This document shows, piece after piece, positions 8,213 to 16,600 of a stretch of DNA of 24,061 nucleotides. How positions within the stretch are numbered: position 1 is the stretch's first letter; each line of letters starts with the position of its first letter. Origin of the DNA: Planctomycetota bacterium (GTDB lineage Bacteria > Planctomycetota > Phycisphaerae > WQYP01); NCBI GenBank assembly GCA_021799715.1, contig JAJYZY010000022.1, positions 1 to 24,061 of the forward strand. Direction: 5' to 3'. The translations under genes and the position numbers were made by a program. The notes below the pieces were generated by a model. That model had not been told where the DNA came from. It saw only the letters and a program-made list of their open reading frames with translations, and did no database searches.

Positions 8213-9559
8213 ATGAGCCGAATTGATCATATTTTTTGGGATACTTTGCGCGGCCCGAAACAATGGGTCTCATCATGGTTTGCGGCCTACGCGTTGCTTG
8301 GCGCGGTATCCTCCGGGCTGATTCCAATTTTGCTGCCATTAATGATGGTGCAACTTCTGCCGCACGAGCTTGCCGCGGTGGGGTATGTCATGGGAGCCTT
8401 TAATCTTGGCGCTCTAACTTCACCGATGTGGGGCAATCTGGCGGATGAAAAAAAAGCCTATCGTCTGGTGTTTTGCGGGGGCTTGCTGCTTGAACTCGGC
8501 GCGATGGTGGCATTTCCGCAGGCTGCCAATCTGGGTGTGTGGCTGATTCTGGCGCTGCTGATGGGTGCCGGCAGTGCCGCCGTAAGCACCTGCGCGACGC
8601 TGCTTATTGTAGACTTTTATCCCCATGAACAATGGACCAGCCGCATTGGATGGTTGCAGACATTCAATGGTGCCGGGCAGGTAACCGGACTGTTGCTGGC
8701 GGGTGCGTTTGTGGCGATAGGCTACCGCTTTGGCTTGTGGATGGGGGCTGGTTTGCTGGCCGTTGGGATTGTTGTGGGTCTGATTTTTTTGCCCCGGTCC
8801 GGCGCGGCTCAAGGCACGGAATCGCAATCCGCAGGAAATGCCATCGGCCTGGATTTTAATGCATTAGCGCGTTTCGCCCGGGTGGAACTGGTCGGTGGCG
8901 GACTGCTGAAGCATTTCCATGTCTTGAATATAGCGGGCCTGAAAAATATCCCCAAGCTGCTGCCCACGCGATTCGGCAGATTTCTCCTGTCCTGGTTTTC
9001 GGTGTTTTTAGGCGTGGCCGGCTTTTTTGCGTATTTCCCAATTTTCCTCAAGCAAAGTTTTGGCGTGCTTCCGGCCACTACCTCGTTGACCTATGCGGTA
9101 GCGGCCGGAGTGGGTATTGCACTTTATAATTTGTCCGGAGTCTGGGCGCAGAAATTCGGGGCGCAAAAAATTTATTTTTTCGGACGCATTCTCCGGTTCG
9201 CCGGATTTGTCTTGCTGCTGATTCCCATGCTGTTGCATCGGCTTCCAGGTAGTAACTTTATTGCGCTTTTGGGATTTGCGGTGGTGGTGGTGGCCTGGCC
9301 GATTCTCAGCGTGACGGGAACGGAGTTGACATCGGAATTAAGCCCCATCAGCCAGGGTGCCGCGCAAGGATTAAACAACGCGGCCAATGGCGTGGGAACG
9401 GTGGCCGGAACATATCTGGCGGGTTGGTTTGTGCACGTGGTGGGTTATCAAAGTATTCCCATCATGGCTTTGGTTGGCTTGGCTCTATCTGTTCTGGTGG
9501 ACACATCTTTTCATTCTCCCAGCCGGGCGGCAAAGCCTGTCCCGACATCCGGTACTTAA
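8213..9559 (+). CDS. Major facilitator superfamily transporter
   Basis: This 448-residue integral membrane protein has about twelve hydrophobic segments in two halves, joined by a cytoplasmic loop at about 195-255. The first half contains GAFNLGALTSPMWGNLADEKKAYR between helices 2 and 3, an MFS motif-A-like loop with a charged D-E-K-K-x-x-R turn. The second half repeats the pattern and has a glycine- and asparagine-rich helix near AQGLNNAANGVGTVAGTYLAGW. MFS proteins move small solutes by proton symport, antiport or uniport; this one resembles the multidrug/efflux-type branch more than sugar permeases, but the substrate cannot be read from the sequence. It follows the PpiD-like gene by 10 bp, so co-transcription is likely. 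No efflux regulator is adjacent. Confidence 0.87.
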   Translation: MSRIDHIFWDTLRGPKQWVSSWFAAYALLGAVSSGLIPILLPLMMVQLLPHELAAVGYVMGAFNLGALTSPMWGNLADEKKAYRLVFCGGLLLELGAMVAFPQAANLGVWLILALLMGAGSAAVSTCATLLIVDFYPHEQWTSRIGWLQTFNGAGQVTGLLLAGAFVAIGYRFGLWMGAGLLAVGIVVGLIFLPRSGAAQGTESQSAGNAIGLDFNALARFARVELVGGGLLKHFHVLNIAGLKNIPKLLPTRFGRFLLSWFSVFLGVAGFFAYFPIFLKQSFGVLPATTSLTYAVAAGVGIALYNLSGVWAQKFGAQKIYFFGRILRFAGFVLLLIPMLLHRLPGSNFIALLGFAVVVVAWPILSVTGTELTSELSPISQGAAQGLNNAANGVGTVAGTYLAGWFVHVVGYQSIPIMALVGLALSVLVDTSFHSPSRAAKPVPTSGT

Positions 9560-9672
9560 CTCGATACATCTAAGTAAATGTTGTCGCGAGCCATGACGTA
9601 TTGCATCAGCGGCACCCGAGATCGTCAATGATGGCTGGTGGCATTGAGCCAATGATTCCCTGACCGGGCCCT

Positions 9673-9772
9673 GGTGCTATGCTATTAAACGGTGAAAAGG
9701 GCCGATGCATTCTGATTTTGCGGCAACAATACGGGATCGGGATGTCCCGTTAATAGCCGTGCAGAGGATACG
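9673..9772 (+). repeat. Repeat A, copy 1
   Basis: This is one of two direct copies (the other at 10261-10360), roughly three-quarters identical by eye. Shared blocks include ATTCTGATTT, AATACGGGATC and GTTAATAG. Each contains a potential hairpin formed by ACGGGA and TCCCGT (9731-9750). The second copy changes one base of the 3' arm, but the pair becomes G-U, so pairing is retained. Confidence 0.65.
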
Positions 9773-9820
9773 CGTGCTTGTATTCCCAAGGTCACCATGC
9801 AACGGTGGATTCACACACCG

Positions 9821-9995
9821 GACCACGGATCGCACCGATAACACGGATACCGGGGTTTTTGTCGCCGAAAGCGCTGCACACCAAGTCGCATTGTGCCGCC
9901 GCGAATTGGACCTGTGGTGGGAGGGATCGGGAGGTATCGCAGCGATCGCGGATCAGCGTCGTTGTCCCCCTTTGTATCCGTTTAATCCGTGGTTC
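9821..9995 (+). repeat. Repeat B, copy 1, ACCACGGAT/ATCCGTGGT inverted ends
   Basis: The element opens with GACCACGGATCGCACCGATA (9821-9840) and closes with ATCCGTTTAATCCGTGGTTC (9976-9995), so the ends are imperfect inverted copies of a repeated ACGGAT/ATCCGT word. Shared internal blocks with copy 2 include CGGGGTTTT, GCTGCACACC versus GGTGCACACC and ATCGCAGCGAT. A non-autonomous MITE-like element or a structured-RNA repeat are the two readings. Confidence 0.6.
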
Positions 9996-10049
9996 CGCCA
10001 CGTTCACCTCCATTTCCGGGGTCGGTTTAAACCCCCAGATTCGATAACA

Positions 10050-10230
10050 GACCACGGATCGCACCGATAACACGGCTACCGGGGTTTTGTGGCGGAAAGC
10101 GGTGCACACCGCATCACCATGCGCGCGAAGAATTAGACCCGTTGCGGCCCGCAACGCGGGCATCGCAGCGATAATAATCGAACATAAGTACCCGTCCCCT
10201 TATCCATTTAATCCGAGTCATCCGTGGTTC
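10050..10230 (+). repeat. Repeat B, copy 2
   Basis: This is a direct copy of the element at 9821-9995, offset by 229 bp. The first 26 bases, from GACCACGGATCGC onwards, are identical to copy 1 apart from what follows in the linker. The right end repeats ATCCG twice and closes with ATCCGTGGTTC at 10220-10230. It is more diverged in the middle than at the ends. Confidence 0.6.
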
Positions 10231-10260
10231 CGTGGTTGCTCTATACCCAGTGCGGCACGT

Positions 10261-10360
10261 GGTGATACGCTGTTAAAAGTGAAAAGAGCGGACATATTCT
10301 GATTTCGCGCCAATAATACGGGATCAGATTGTCCTGTTAATAGTCGCGCGGATCATACCG
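10261..10360 (+). repeat. Repeat A, copy 2
   Basis: This is the direct counterpart of 9673-9772, 588 bp downstream. The hairpin word ACGGGATC...TCCTGT is kept with a G-U pair replacing G-C. Together with copy 1 it brackets the two B elements. Confidence 0.6.
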
Positions 10361-10373
10361 GCGTGTATCAATC

Positions 10374-10409
10374 AAAAAAAGAAGGCCGACCGGAAATCCC
10401 GATCGGCCT
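10374..10409 (-). terminator. Intrinsic terminator of the epimerase gene
   Basis: On the minus strand AGGCCGA (10409-10403) pairs with TCGGCCT (10389-10383), with three further inner pairs, and is followed by TTC and seven T residues (10380-10374). It lies about 30 bp past the stop at 10441, in the correct orientation for the aldose epimerase gene. Confidence 0.85.
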
Positions 10410-10440
10410 GATTCGTTGTGGAATTAACCGTAAACCATGC

Positions 10441-11664
10441 TTACATGGTGCTGAACTTATAGACGGTCCTCTGGAAAAAGAATTGGCCGGGGTTCAAAAC
10501 CGTGGACGGGAAATTGGGTTGATTGGGTGAATTGGGGTAGTGCTGGGTTTCCAGCGTGATGGCCCCGTGATAAGGATAGTGGCCTCCGATGCCCTTTATT
10601 TTTCCGTTGAGGAAGTTGCCGGTATAAACCTGAATACCCGGCTGCGTGGTGTAGCAATCCAGCACCCGGCCGGTTTTGGCTTCCTGGATACGGGCGGCAA
10701 AAGCCAATTTGGTTTCATCCTGATTGTTCAGGCACCAGTTCATGTCATATCCATACGGCACTGCATCAAATGCAATATTGGATTTCCCGTGATAAGCGGG
10801 CTTGAGTCTTGTGGACAATTGCACCGGTTTGCGGAAATCATACGGAGTTCCGGCAACCGGAGCGATTTCTCCCGTCGGAATCAGAACCTTGTTCACCGGT
10901 GTATAGTGGTCCGCATTGATCGTGACAACATGGTCGAGAACGTGTGTTCCCGGCTTATTGAGATTGAAATATGCATGGTTGCACATATTAATAACGGTTG
11001 GGGCATCCGCGTTGGCCCGGAAGTGCACGTGCAGTTCATTTTTTTCATTGAGGGTATAGGTGGCCGCGACTTCCATGTTGCCGGGGAAACCATTTTCCAT
11101 TGCCGGACTGAAAAGATTGAATCTTACACCGGGGGCACCCAGTTCGGTAACTTCCGTTGCGGTCCAGACTTTTTGATCCCATGAATGCGGGCCGCCGTGC
11201 AACGTGTTGGGATATGGTGAATCGTTAATCGGCAAATGATACGTCACGCCGTCGAGGGTGAATTTGCCGTTGGCAATGCGATTGGCAAACCGGCCGATGG
11301 TGGCACCGAAATAGGGGTCCATCGCGTGATGCGTGGCATACGACGCCAGATTGTCAAAGCCGAGAATCACGTCGCCCGGGGTGCCGTTGCGATCGGCGGC
11401 CTGAATGCGCTGCAGCCGGGCACCGTAGGTAATCAATTGCACAATCATTCCGTTAGAATTTGTCAATGTATACTGATACACCTTCTGTCCATCCGGCAGC
11501 GTACCGAACAGCGCTTTGTACATGGCGCTTTTCTTCGGAAGGCTGCTGACATCGGTTCCGGACATGCTCTTGCAGCCGGTGATCGCCCAGGCTGCGGCAA
11601 CGCCGGAGGCGGCCAGAAAGGAACGTCGGGAGAGTTTTCCTACACCTTTGTTTTGCTGTGGCAT
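10441..11664 (-). CDS. galM: Aldose 1-epimerase (mutarotase), Tat-exported lipoprotein
   Basis: Aldose 1-epimerase interconverts alpha and beta anomers of sugars such as glucose and galactose. In this 407-residue protein the expected catalytic residues are visible: H156 in NTLHGG, H230 in NHAYFNL (general acid) and E372 in TLETQHYPN (general base). The NRIANGKF and NQPNFPSTVLNPGQ segments are also typical of GalM. The N-terminus is a twin-arginine signal (SRRSFLAASG, R13-R14) ending in the lipobox ITGC with C31, so the enzyme should be exported folded and lipid-anchored, unlike the cytoplasmic enterobacterial GalM. GGAGG lies 9 bp before ATG 11664, and a strong terminator follows. It is monocistronic, between the repeat region and the divergent WXG100 operon. 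Envelope location suggests action on extracellular or periplasmic sugars before uptake. Confidence 0.92.
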   Translation of the reverse strand: MPQQNKGVGKLSRRSFLAASGVAAAWAITGCKSMSGTDVSSLPKKSAMYKALFGTLPDGQKVYQYTLTNSNGMIVQLITYGARLQRIQAADRNGTPGDVILGFDNLASYATHHAMDPYFGATIGRFANRIANGKFTLDGVTYHLPINDSPYPNTLHGGPHSWDQKVWTATEVTELGAPGVRFNLFSPAMENGFPGNMEVAATYTLNEKNELHVHFRANADAPTVINMCNHAYFNLNKPGTHVLDHVVTINADHYTPVNKVLIPTGEIAPVAGTPYDFRKPVQLSTRLKPAYHGKSNIAFDAVPYGYDMNWCLNNQDETKLAFAARIQEAKTGRVLDCYTTQPGIQVYTGNFLNGKIKGIGGHYPYHGAITLETQHYPNSPNQPNFPSTVLNPGQFFFQRTVYKFSTM

Positions 11665-11714
11665 CGGTTGATACCTCCGTAATATGAAACATAAACAAAT
11701 ACCAATTAAGGGAA

Positions 11715-11743
11715 AATATATGCCGCCGATGGAAATTCAGCAA
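11715..11743 (-). promoter_or_regulatory. Candidate promoter for galM
   Basis: On the minus strand TTGCTG (11743-11738) and TATATT (11720-11715) are 17 bp apart, with a leader of about 45 nt to the ATG at 11664. Confidence 0.45.
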
Positions 11744-11931
11744 GCCCGCGGACAACCGCTGCCCTATTTTATTCTTGCATCGCCGGGATTTGTCTATTTG
11801 CCGGCCCGAATCGCGGCCATTCCATCGCAATGTGCACATTGCCATAACTTGGTCCGAAAAAATCCTCTCCCCTTCGGGGCTTGTCTGAATATAATCCCGC
11901 CTTGGCCATTCGCGGCTTTGTCCGCAGCAGT

Positions 11932-11960
11932 TTGGAAGCCATGGCACCGGGTGGTAAGCT
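11932..11960 (+). promoter_or_regulatory. Candidate promoter for the WXG100/FtsK operon
   Basis: TTGGAA at 11932-11937 and TAAGCT at 11955-11960 are 17 bp apart. The start would be near 11967, about 33 nt before ATG 12000. The -10 is a moderate match. Confidence 0.35.
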
Positions 11961-11999
11961 ATTCTCTGCGTGTTGTCAGCAGATATGGAGACGATTCCC

Positions 12000-12272
12000 A
12001 TGGCCAAAGCAAGTGTTGATCCGGCGGAATTGCGCCGATTTGCCCAGGGGCTGGTGCAGTTTAATAACGATCTTCAGGGACTTATGGCCGGATTAAATTC
12101 CCGCATGCGGTCGTTGGAATCAAGCTGGCGGGATCAGGAACAACAAAAGTTTGCGGAAACATTTGATCAGGCGGCCCAATCGCTGGGACGTTTCATCGAG
12201 GCCTCCAGCGAACACGCCAAAGTATTAATGAAAAAAGCCCAGCATATCGAAAAATATCTCAACGAGCGATAG
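12000..12272 (+). CDS. WXG100-family protein, type VII secretion-like (A)
   Basis: WXG100 proteins are about 100-residue helical hairpins secreted by, or acting as adaptors of, type VII (ESX) systems. This one is 90 residues, entirely helical in pattern, with the central turn at SSWRDQEQQKF. W43 sits mid-protein, with D in place of the G of WxG, a common variant, followed by an aromatic eight residues later (F51). GGAG lies 9 bp before ATG 12000; upstream in-frame ATGs at 11970 and 11985 lack ribosome sites. There is no signal peptide. The C-terminus ends in EKYLNER, which does not match the YxxxD/E export motif of actinobacterial partners. It is the first gene of a four-gene operon with a second WXG100-like protein and an EccC-like ATPase, which is what raises the confidence above that of a generic coiled coil. 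Confidence 0.82.
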   Translation: MAKASVDPAELRRFAQGLVQFNNDLQGLMAGLNSRMRSLESSWRDQEQQKFAETFDQAAQSLGRFIEASSEHAKVLMKKAQHIEKYLNER

Positions 12273-12281
12273 GAATAAATC

Positions 12282-13298
12282 ATGGCTGAAAGCGCTCGCG
12301 TTGAATCTCTGGAATTGCTGACCGGCTTTCAGACGGTGCTGTGGAAATTTCAGGCGGCCGCCAACGCCGCGCTGGAAGATGCCGATTCTGAACTGCGGCG
12401 GACCATGCTGTGGCTGGAACTGGAACAGGACAGTTTCTGGCAGGATCAGATACGCAAACGCCATACCGCTGTTGAGCGCGCCAAGGAGGCGGTGCGGATG
12501 AAAAAACTCTTCAGGGATCATTCCGGTCGCCCGCAATCTGCTATTGAAGAACAGAAAGAACTGCAACGGGCCATGGCGCGGCTCGCGGAGGCCCAGCAGA
12601 AACTGGCCAATGTTCGGCGCTGGGTGCGGGCGCTGCAAAAGGAAATTGAATTATACAAGGGTTCGGTGCAACGCCTGGCAACAAGTGTGGAGTCTCTGGT
12701 ACCCACGGGTGTGGCGCATCTGGAACGCCTTGTGGCGGAATTGCAGGCGTATGCGGCAATATCAACGCAGGGAAGCGCTATTGGCGACGCCGCCGGTAAT
12801 TTCACGCCTTCGTCCGCGCCCGAAGACGCTGTGATGTCGCGCGGAACACCGCCGGATGAAGGTAAGCTTGAGGCAACCGGTAAAAAAACACCGGCGTTTC
12901 CCGATGCGGCGCAACGCCGCAACGCGCCGAAGTTAACGCACTGGCCGCTGGTGGTACCCAATCTAAACGATGCTCAGCTTCTGATTATTTCCACTGTTTC
13001 CGGCAATGCGGACGCTCCAGGCGGGGAAGCCAACGTGACTCTGGGACACCCGATTGTCGATGCGCCGTTGGTGGAACTGCGGCAGTTGGAACCGGAATCG
13101 CCCGACGATAGTGGCTGGTGCGTGGTGCCGTTAAACCATCAGGGCGATCAATGGCGGTCCATGACGGTAACGGAAATAGTGCGCGAAAGTCCGGGCTGGT
13201 TGCCGATTCTGAAACTTCCAAAAGGCTTTTCTGTTATAGTCAATGACCGCGGGCAGGTAACGTTAAGGGACCCGCAAGGGCGGGAACTGGAGAAATAG
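12282..13298 (+). CDS. Coiled-coil protein of the type VII-like operon, unknown family
   Basis: I do not recognise this 338-residue protein. Residues about 1-150 are strongly helical and charged (Lys, Glu, Arg and Gln rich) with leucine repeats, including ELRRTMLWLELEQDSFWQDQ and EEQKELQRAMARLAEAQQKL, so it is probably an antiparallel coiled coil. Residues 160-220 are Pro/Ala/Ser/Gly-rich and disordered. Residues 220-338 look beta-rich and end with LPKGFSVIVNDRGQVTLRDP. There is no signal peptide or membrane helix. AGGA lies 7 bp before ATG 12282, which is 9 bp after the first WXG100 gene. A helical N-terminus followed by a distinct C-terminal domain recalls the layout of LXG-type substrates, but no toxin motif is visible. 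A cytoplasmic adaptor or chaperone for the ATPase is equally possible. Confidence 0.8.
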   Translation: MAESARVESLELLTGFQTVLWKFQAAANAALEDADSELRRTMLWLELEQDSFWQDQIRKRHTAVERAKEAVRMKKLFRDHSGRPQSAIEEQKELQRAMARLAEAQQKLANVRRWVRALQKEIELYKGSVQRLATSVESLVPTGVAHLERLVAELQAYAAISTQGSAIGDAAGNFTPSSAPEDAVMSRGTPPDEGKLEATGKKTPAFPDAAQRRNAPKLTHWPLVVPNLNDAQLLIISTVSGNADAPGGEANVTLGHPIVDAPLVELRQLEPESPDDSGWCVVPLNHQGDQWRSMTVTEIVRESPGWLPILKLPKGFSVIVNDRGQVTLRDPQGRELEK

Positions 13299-13364
13299 CG
13301 ACAACCCGTCACGGGGACGACGGCGGTGGGCGTGCAGGCGAATGGGTGAAAGGGCGGATTGTGT

Positions 13365-13577
13365 ATGGGCGTTTATGAAGGGCGCGGACAACTGGCTAAA
13401 GCGTTCAACCACCTCCAACTTAACTGGGAGGAAGTAAAAATGGGCTGGAACGATGCCGCAAGCGACCGGTTTGAAAAGAAAATTCTTGAGCCGTTGGGAA
13501 CCGATCTGCACGCGGCCGCCAACGCAATGGAGCACATCGCCATGGTGCTTACCCAGGTGCGGCGCGATTGTCAGTGA
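13365..13577 (+). CDS. WXG100-like small protein, type VII secretion-like (B)
   Basis: This is a 70-residue helical protein, shorter than the usual WXG100. Its core is KMGWNDAASDRFEKKIL with W28 and the pattern W-N-D followed by F36, matching the turn and the start of the second helix in the family. The first helix (GRGQLAKAFNHLQLNWEEV) is truncated relative to typical members, so the hairpin is asymmetric. AAGGG lies 10 bp before ATG 13365. The TTG two codons earlier is less likely. It starts 66 bp after the coiled-coil gene and ends 24 bp before the ATPase gene. Two WXG100-like genes in one operon would allow an EsxA/EsxB-style heterodimer, though that is inferred. No signal peptide. Confidence 0.75.
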   Translation: MGVYEGRGQLAKAFNHLQLNWEEVKMGWNDAASDRFEKKILEPLGTDLHAAANAMEHIAMVLTQVRRDCQ

Positions 13578-13601
13578 CCCAGTGGTGAGGCTGAATAAAC
13601 C

Positions 13602-16600
13602 ATGACTCAACTACAGCAGCAGCATAATCCGACTTTGCCGCCGTTATCCGAAACACACGGCCCATCGGCCGGTCTGCGGGAAGCGCAAAAGAAAATTCTA
13701 CGCGACTTGGTGAACCTCGCCGCGCAGTGTGCCGCCGATGAAGGCCGCATTGAACGGGAATTTCGCCTTGCCAATGAACAGGCAAAAAAAGATCTGGATA
13801 TGAAACGCGCCGCATTAGAAAACCAGTCGGCATTGGCGCTTGAAAACCTTGCCGCAACCTGCCGCGGCAAGCTGGAGAAAATTGCCGCCGATTTTGAATC
13901 CCGCCTGGCGCAGTGCGCCGAGGACTATACCCAGGCACAGGCCCGCATAAAGTGGGAACACAACGAAGCCGAGCGCAAAGTCCGCAATCAGATTGAAGAG
14001 GCCAAATGGCTTGCGGAAGGTGAGGTGGAAACAGCGCGCAACCAGATTCGAGCCGAAGATGAAGAACTCTCCAAAGTGTTTCAGGAGCATGAGCAATCCC
14101 TGGCTTCGATCGCGCAAGCCGCCGCGGCTTTGATGACACGGTGCTTCCGCCGCCCGCCATCGCCGGAACCCGCCAGCGCGCCGCAGCAGCCCGCGGGGAC
14201 GGATATGCGGGCGGTCATGGCGGAACAGTCGCAGGCCGCCGAAAAAGCTCTGGTTCAACTTCGCCGACTGGTGTTGCCGCGGCTGGTCTTTGGCGCGGCC
14301 CCCTGGATATTTCTGGTTTTGCTGTGCGGGGCGGCTGCGGGTATCGCGTACAGCCTGACTGGTTCCAATCCTGTGCGCATCAATGTTATCGCCATCGCCG
14401 GCGGAGCCGCGTTCGCGGGCACCATCATCCTCGGACTGATTTTACGGACGTTGGCCAGGTCGCAGTTGCTGGCAAAATATGAACCATTGATTCTTGCGGT
14501 TTCCCTGGCCCGGCAGGCAGCAAAGGAACATGCCGACCAAGTGGCGAAGCGCCATGAAGCGCACTATGCCGATACTCGTGCCAAAGCCTTGCGCGAATTG
14601 CAGGATTTAAAGCAAAAAGCCGCGGCCGCCGCGCAAAACATTGAAGCCAAACGCGCCAGCCAGCGCCAGGAAACGCAACATCAGTTGGACTTTAACAAAG
14701 CTGAATTAGAGGCTCTTCGCGCTACAGCCGCTCTGGAAGCGCAGCGGGAACATGATTCACACACGCAAGCGTGTCATCAACAACAACAGGCCGATCTCCG
14801 CGCCGCGCAGGAGCATTTTGACCAGACGCTGCAGGAAAACCGAACCCGCTATGACCAGGCCCTGCTGGAACTCAAGAACCGGCTGCAAAATGGGTTAACG
14901 CATATCCATGTGCCGTCGGATGGTGCTGACAGCAATGGAAATATATCGATAAAACCGGTAAACAGCCCGGCCCAGGCGCGGGATTGGGAAAACTGGGTGC
15001 CGTCAAAGACATTTCCAAAGGTCATCCGATTTGGCGAATTTGTCGTGGAGCTTAAGCGGGCGGCGGCGGCCGGCGGCAACGGCAATCCGGTGAAACTTCA
15101 ATTTCCCGCGGCATTTACGGTTCCGGCAACGCTTGAATTCCCGTTTGGCGCGTCCTTGCTGGTGCGCTATGACCGCGCCGGACGGACCATGGCCCTGCCC
15201 ATGCTCCAGGCGGTCATGATGAACATTCTCACCCAACTGCCTCCGGGCCGGGCGCGATTTACAATTATTGATCCCGTTGGACTGGGCCAGAATTTTGCCG
15301 GATTCATGCGCCTGGCTGATCATGATGAGGCGCTGGTGGGGGGGCGTATCTGGACGCGCCCGGAGCAAATTGAGCAGCGGCTTTCCGACCTAACCGAACA
15401 CATGGAAACCGTTATCCAGAAATATTTACGCAATGAATTCGCCACCATTGATGATTACAACGCGCAGGCCGGCGAATTGGCCGAGCCGTATCGCTTTGTG
15501 GTTATTGCTGATTTCCCCACCGGATTTGAACGCGAATCCATGCGCCGGCTCGCCAGCATTGCCGCCACCGGCGCGCGATGCGGCGTGTACCTGCTGGTGG
15601 CCGGTGACATGCAGATTCCCGCCGCCTCGGCCCCGCAACTGGAGGATATCGCCGCGCACTGCGTTAATATCGTGCAAAAAGGCGGCGTATTCGGCTGGAA
15701 AGATGATGTCTTTGGTCAATTCCCGCTATCCCTTGATCAGCCCCCATCAGAGGATGTCTTCACCCCGCTGTTGGATAAAATCGGCAAAGCCGCCAAGGCG
15801 AGCCAGAATGTGGAAGTATCATTTGACACCATCGCGCCCGGCGATGCGGAATTCTGGACGCTGGATAGCGCTGACGGCCTGGCGGTGCCGATTGGCCGCA
15901 TGGGCGCAACGCGCTTGCAGATGTTGCGCCTCGGGCGGGCAATGGCGCAGCACGGCCTGCTGGCGGGTAAAACCGGATCAGGAAAATCCACGCTGCTCCA
16001 CGCCATTGTCACCAATCTGGCCATGTGGTATTCCCCGGATCAAATCGAGCTGTATCTCATTGATTTCAAAAAAGGCGTTGAATTCAAAACCTACGCCACC
16101 CATCATTTACCCCATGCCCGCGCGATCGCCGTGGAAAGCGACCGCGAATTTGGTTTAAGCGTGCTGGAACGCCTGGATGTGGAATTGGGGCGGCGGGGCG
16201 AATTATTCCGCAAGGCCGGCGTGCAGGACTTGCCGTCGTACCGCCGCAGCGCCGGGGCGCAATGTTTGCCCCGAACCCTGCTGGTCATTGATGAATTTCA
16301 AGAATTCTTTTCGGAAGATGATAAACTCGCCCAGCAGGCCGGTTTGCTGATGGATCGCCTGGTGCGCCAGGGACGGGCCTTTGGCATTCATCTTCTGCTG
16401 GGATCACAAACCATCGGCGGTACCTCCGGCCTGGCCCGCAGCACCATCGGACAAATGGCGGTGCGCATTGCTTTACAGGTCAGCGAAGCCGATTCGCAGA
16501 TTATCCTCGGCGACAACAACTCCGCCGCACGCTTGCTTTCCCGACCCGGTGCGGCCATTTACAACGATGCCGGCGGCCTGGTTGAAGCCAACAGCCCCTT

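Larger units (their letters stand above)
9560..10440. other. 881-bp non-coding region made of diverged repeats
   Basis: I see no convincing gene here. The short open frames in it change with the repeat copies and have no ribosome sites. The region holds two copies of an approximately 100-bp repeat (A, 9673-9772 and 10261-10360) flanking two copies of an approximately 175-180-bp repeat with inverted ends (B, 9821-9995 and 10050-10230). It ends in the terminator of the minus-strand epimerase gene. Both neighbouring genes point into it. Confidence 0.8.
11665..11999. other. 335-bp divergent intergenic region
   Basis: This separates galM (minus) from the WXG100 operon (plus). Apart from the two promoters listed, I see a small CCCCTTCGGGG hairpin at 11869-11879 and a lone TATAAT at 11890-11895 without a matching -35. 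Open frames crossing it have no ribosome sites. Confidence 0.6.

Noticed and set aside
9640..9665. Possible terminator after the MFS gene
   Set aside because: The only pairing seen (TCAATG/CATTGA) is 6 bp with a long loop and no T-run.
9821..10230. CRISPR array from the ACGGAT words
   Set aside because: Repeat words are short, inverted at element ends and irregularly spaced, and there are no cas genes.
9705..10302. Short open frames in the repeat island
   Set aside because: They follow repeat copies, have no ribosome sites and show no protein-level conservation between the copies.
10540..11184. 214-codon plus-strand open frame
   Set aside because: It is antisense to galM, which has the catalytic residues; no independent evidence supports it.
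11869..11895. Hairpin CCCCTTCGGGG plus TATAAT as a promoter or terminator
   Set aside because: No -35 at the right distance and no adjacent T-run; the hairpin stem is only 4 bp.
15433..16158. Open frame of 241 codons within the ATPase gene
   Set aside because: It is in another frame of the same strand as the ATPase, whose Walker motifs cover the region, and its composition is that of a shifted frame.
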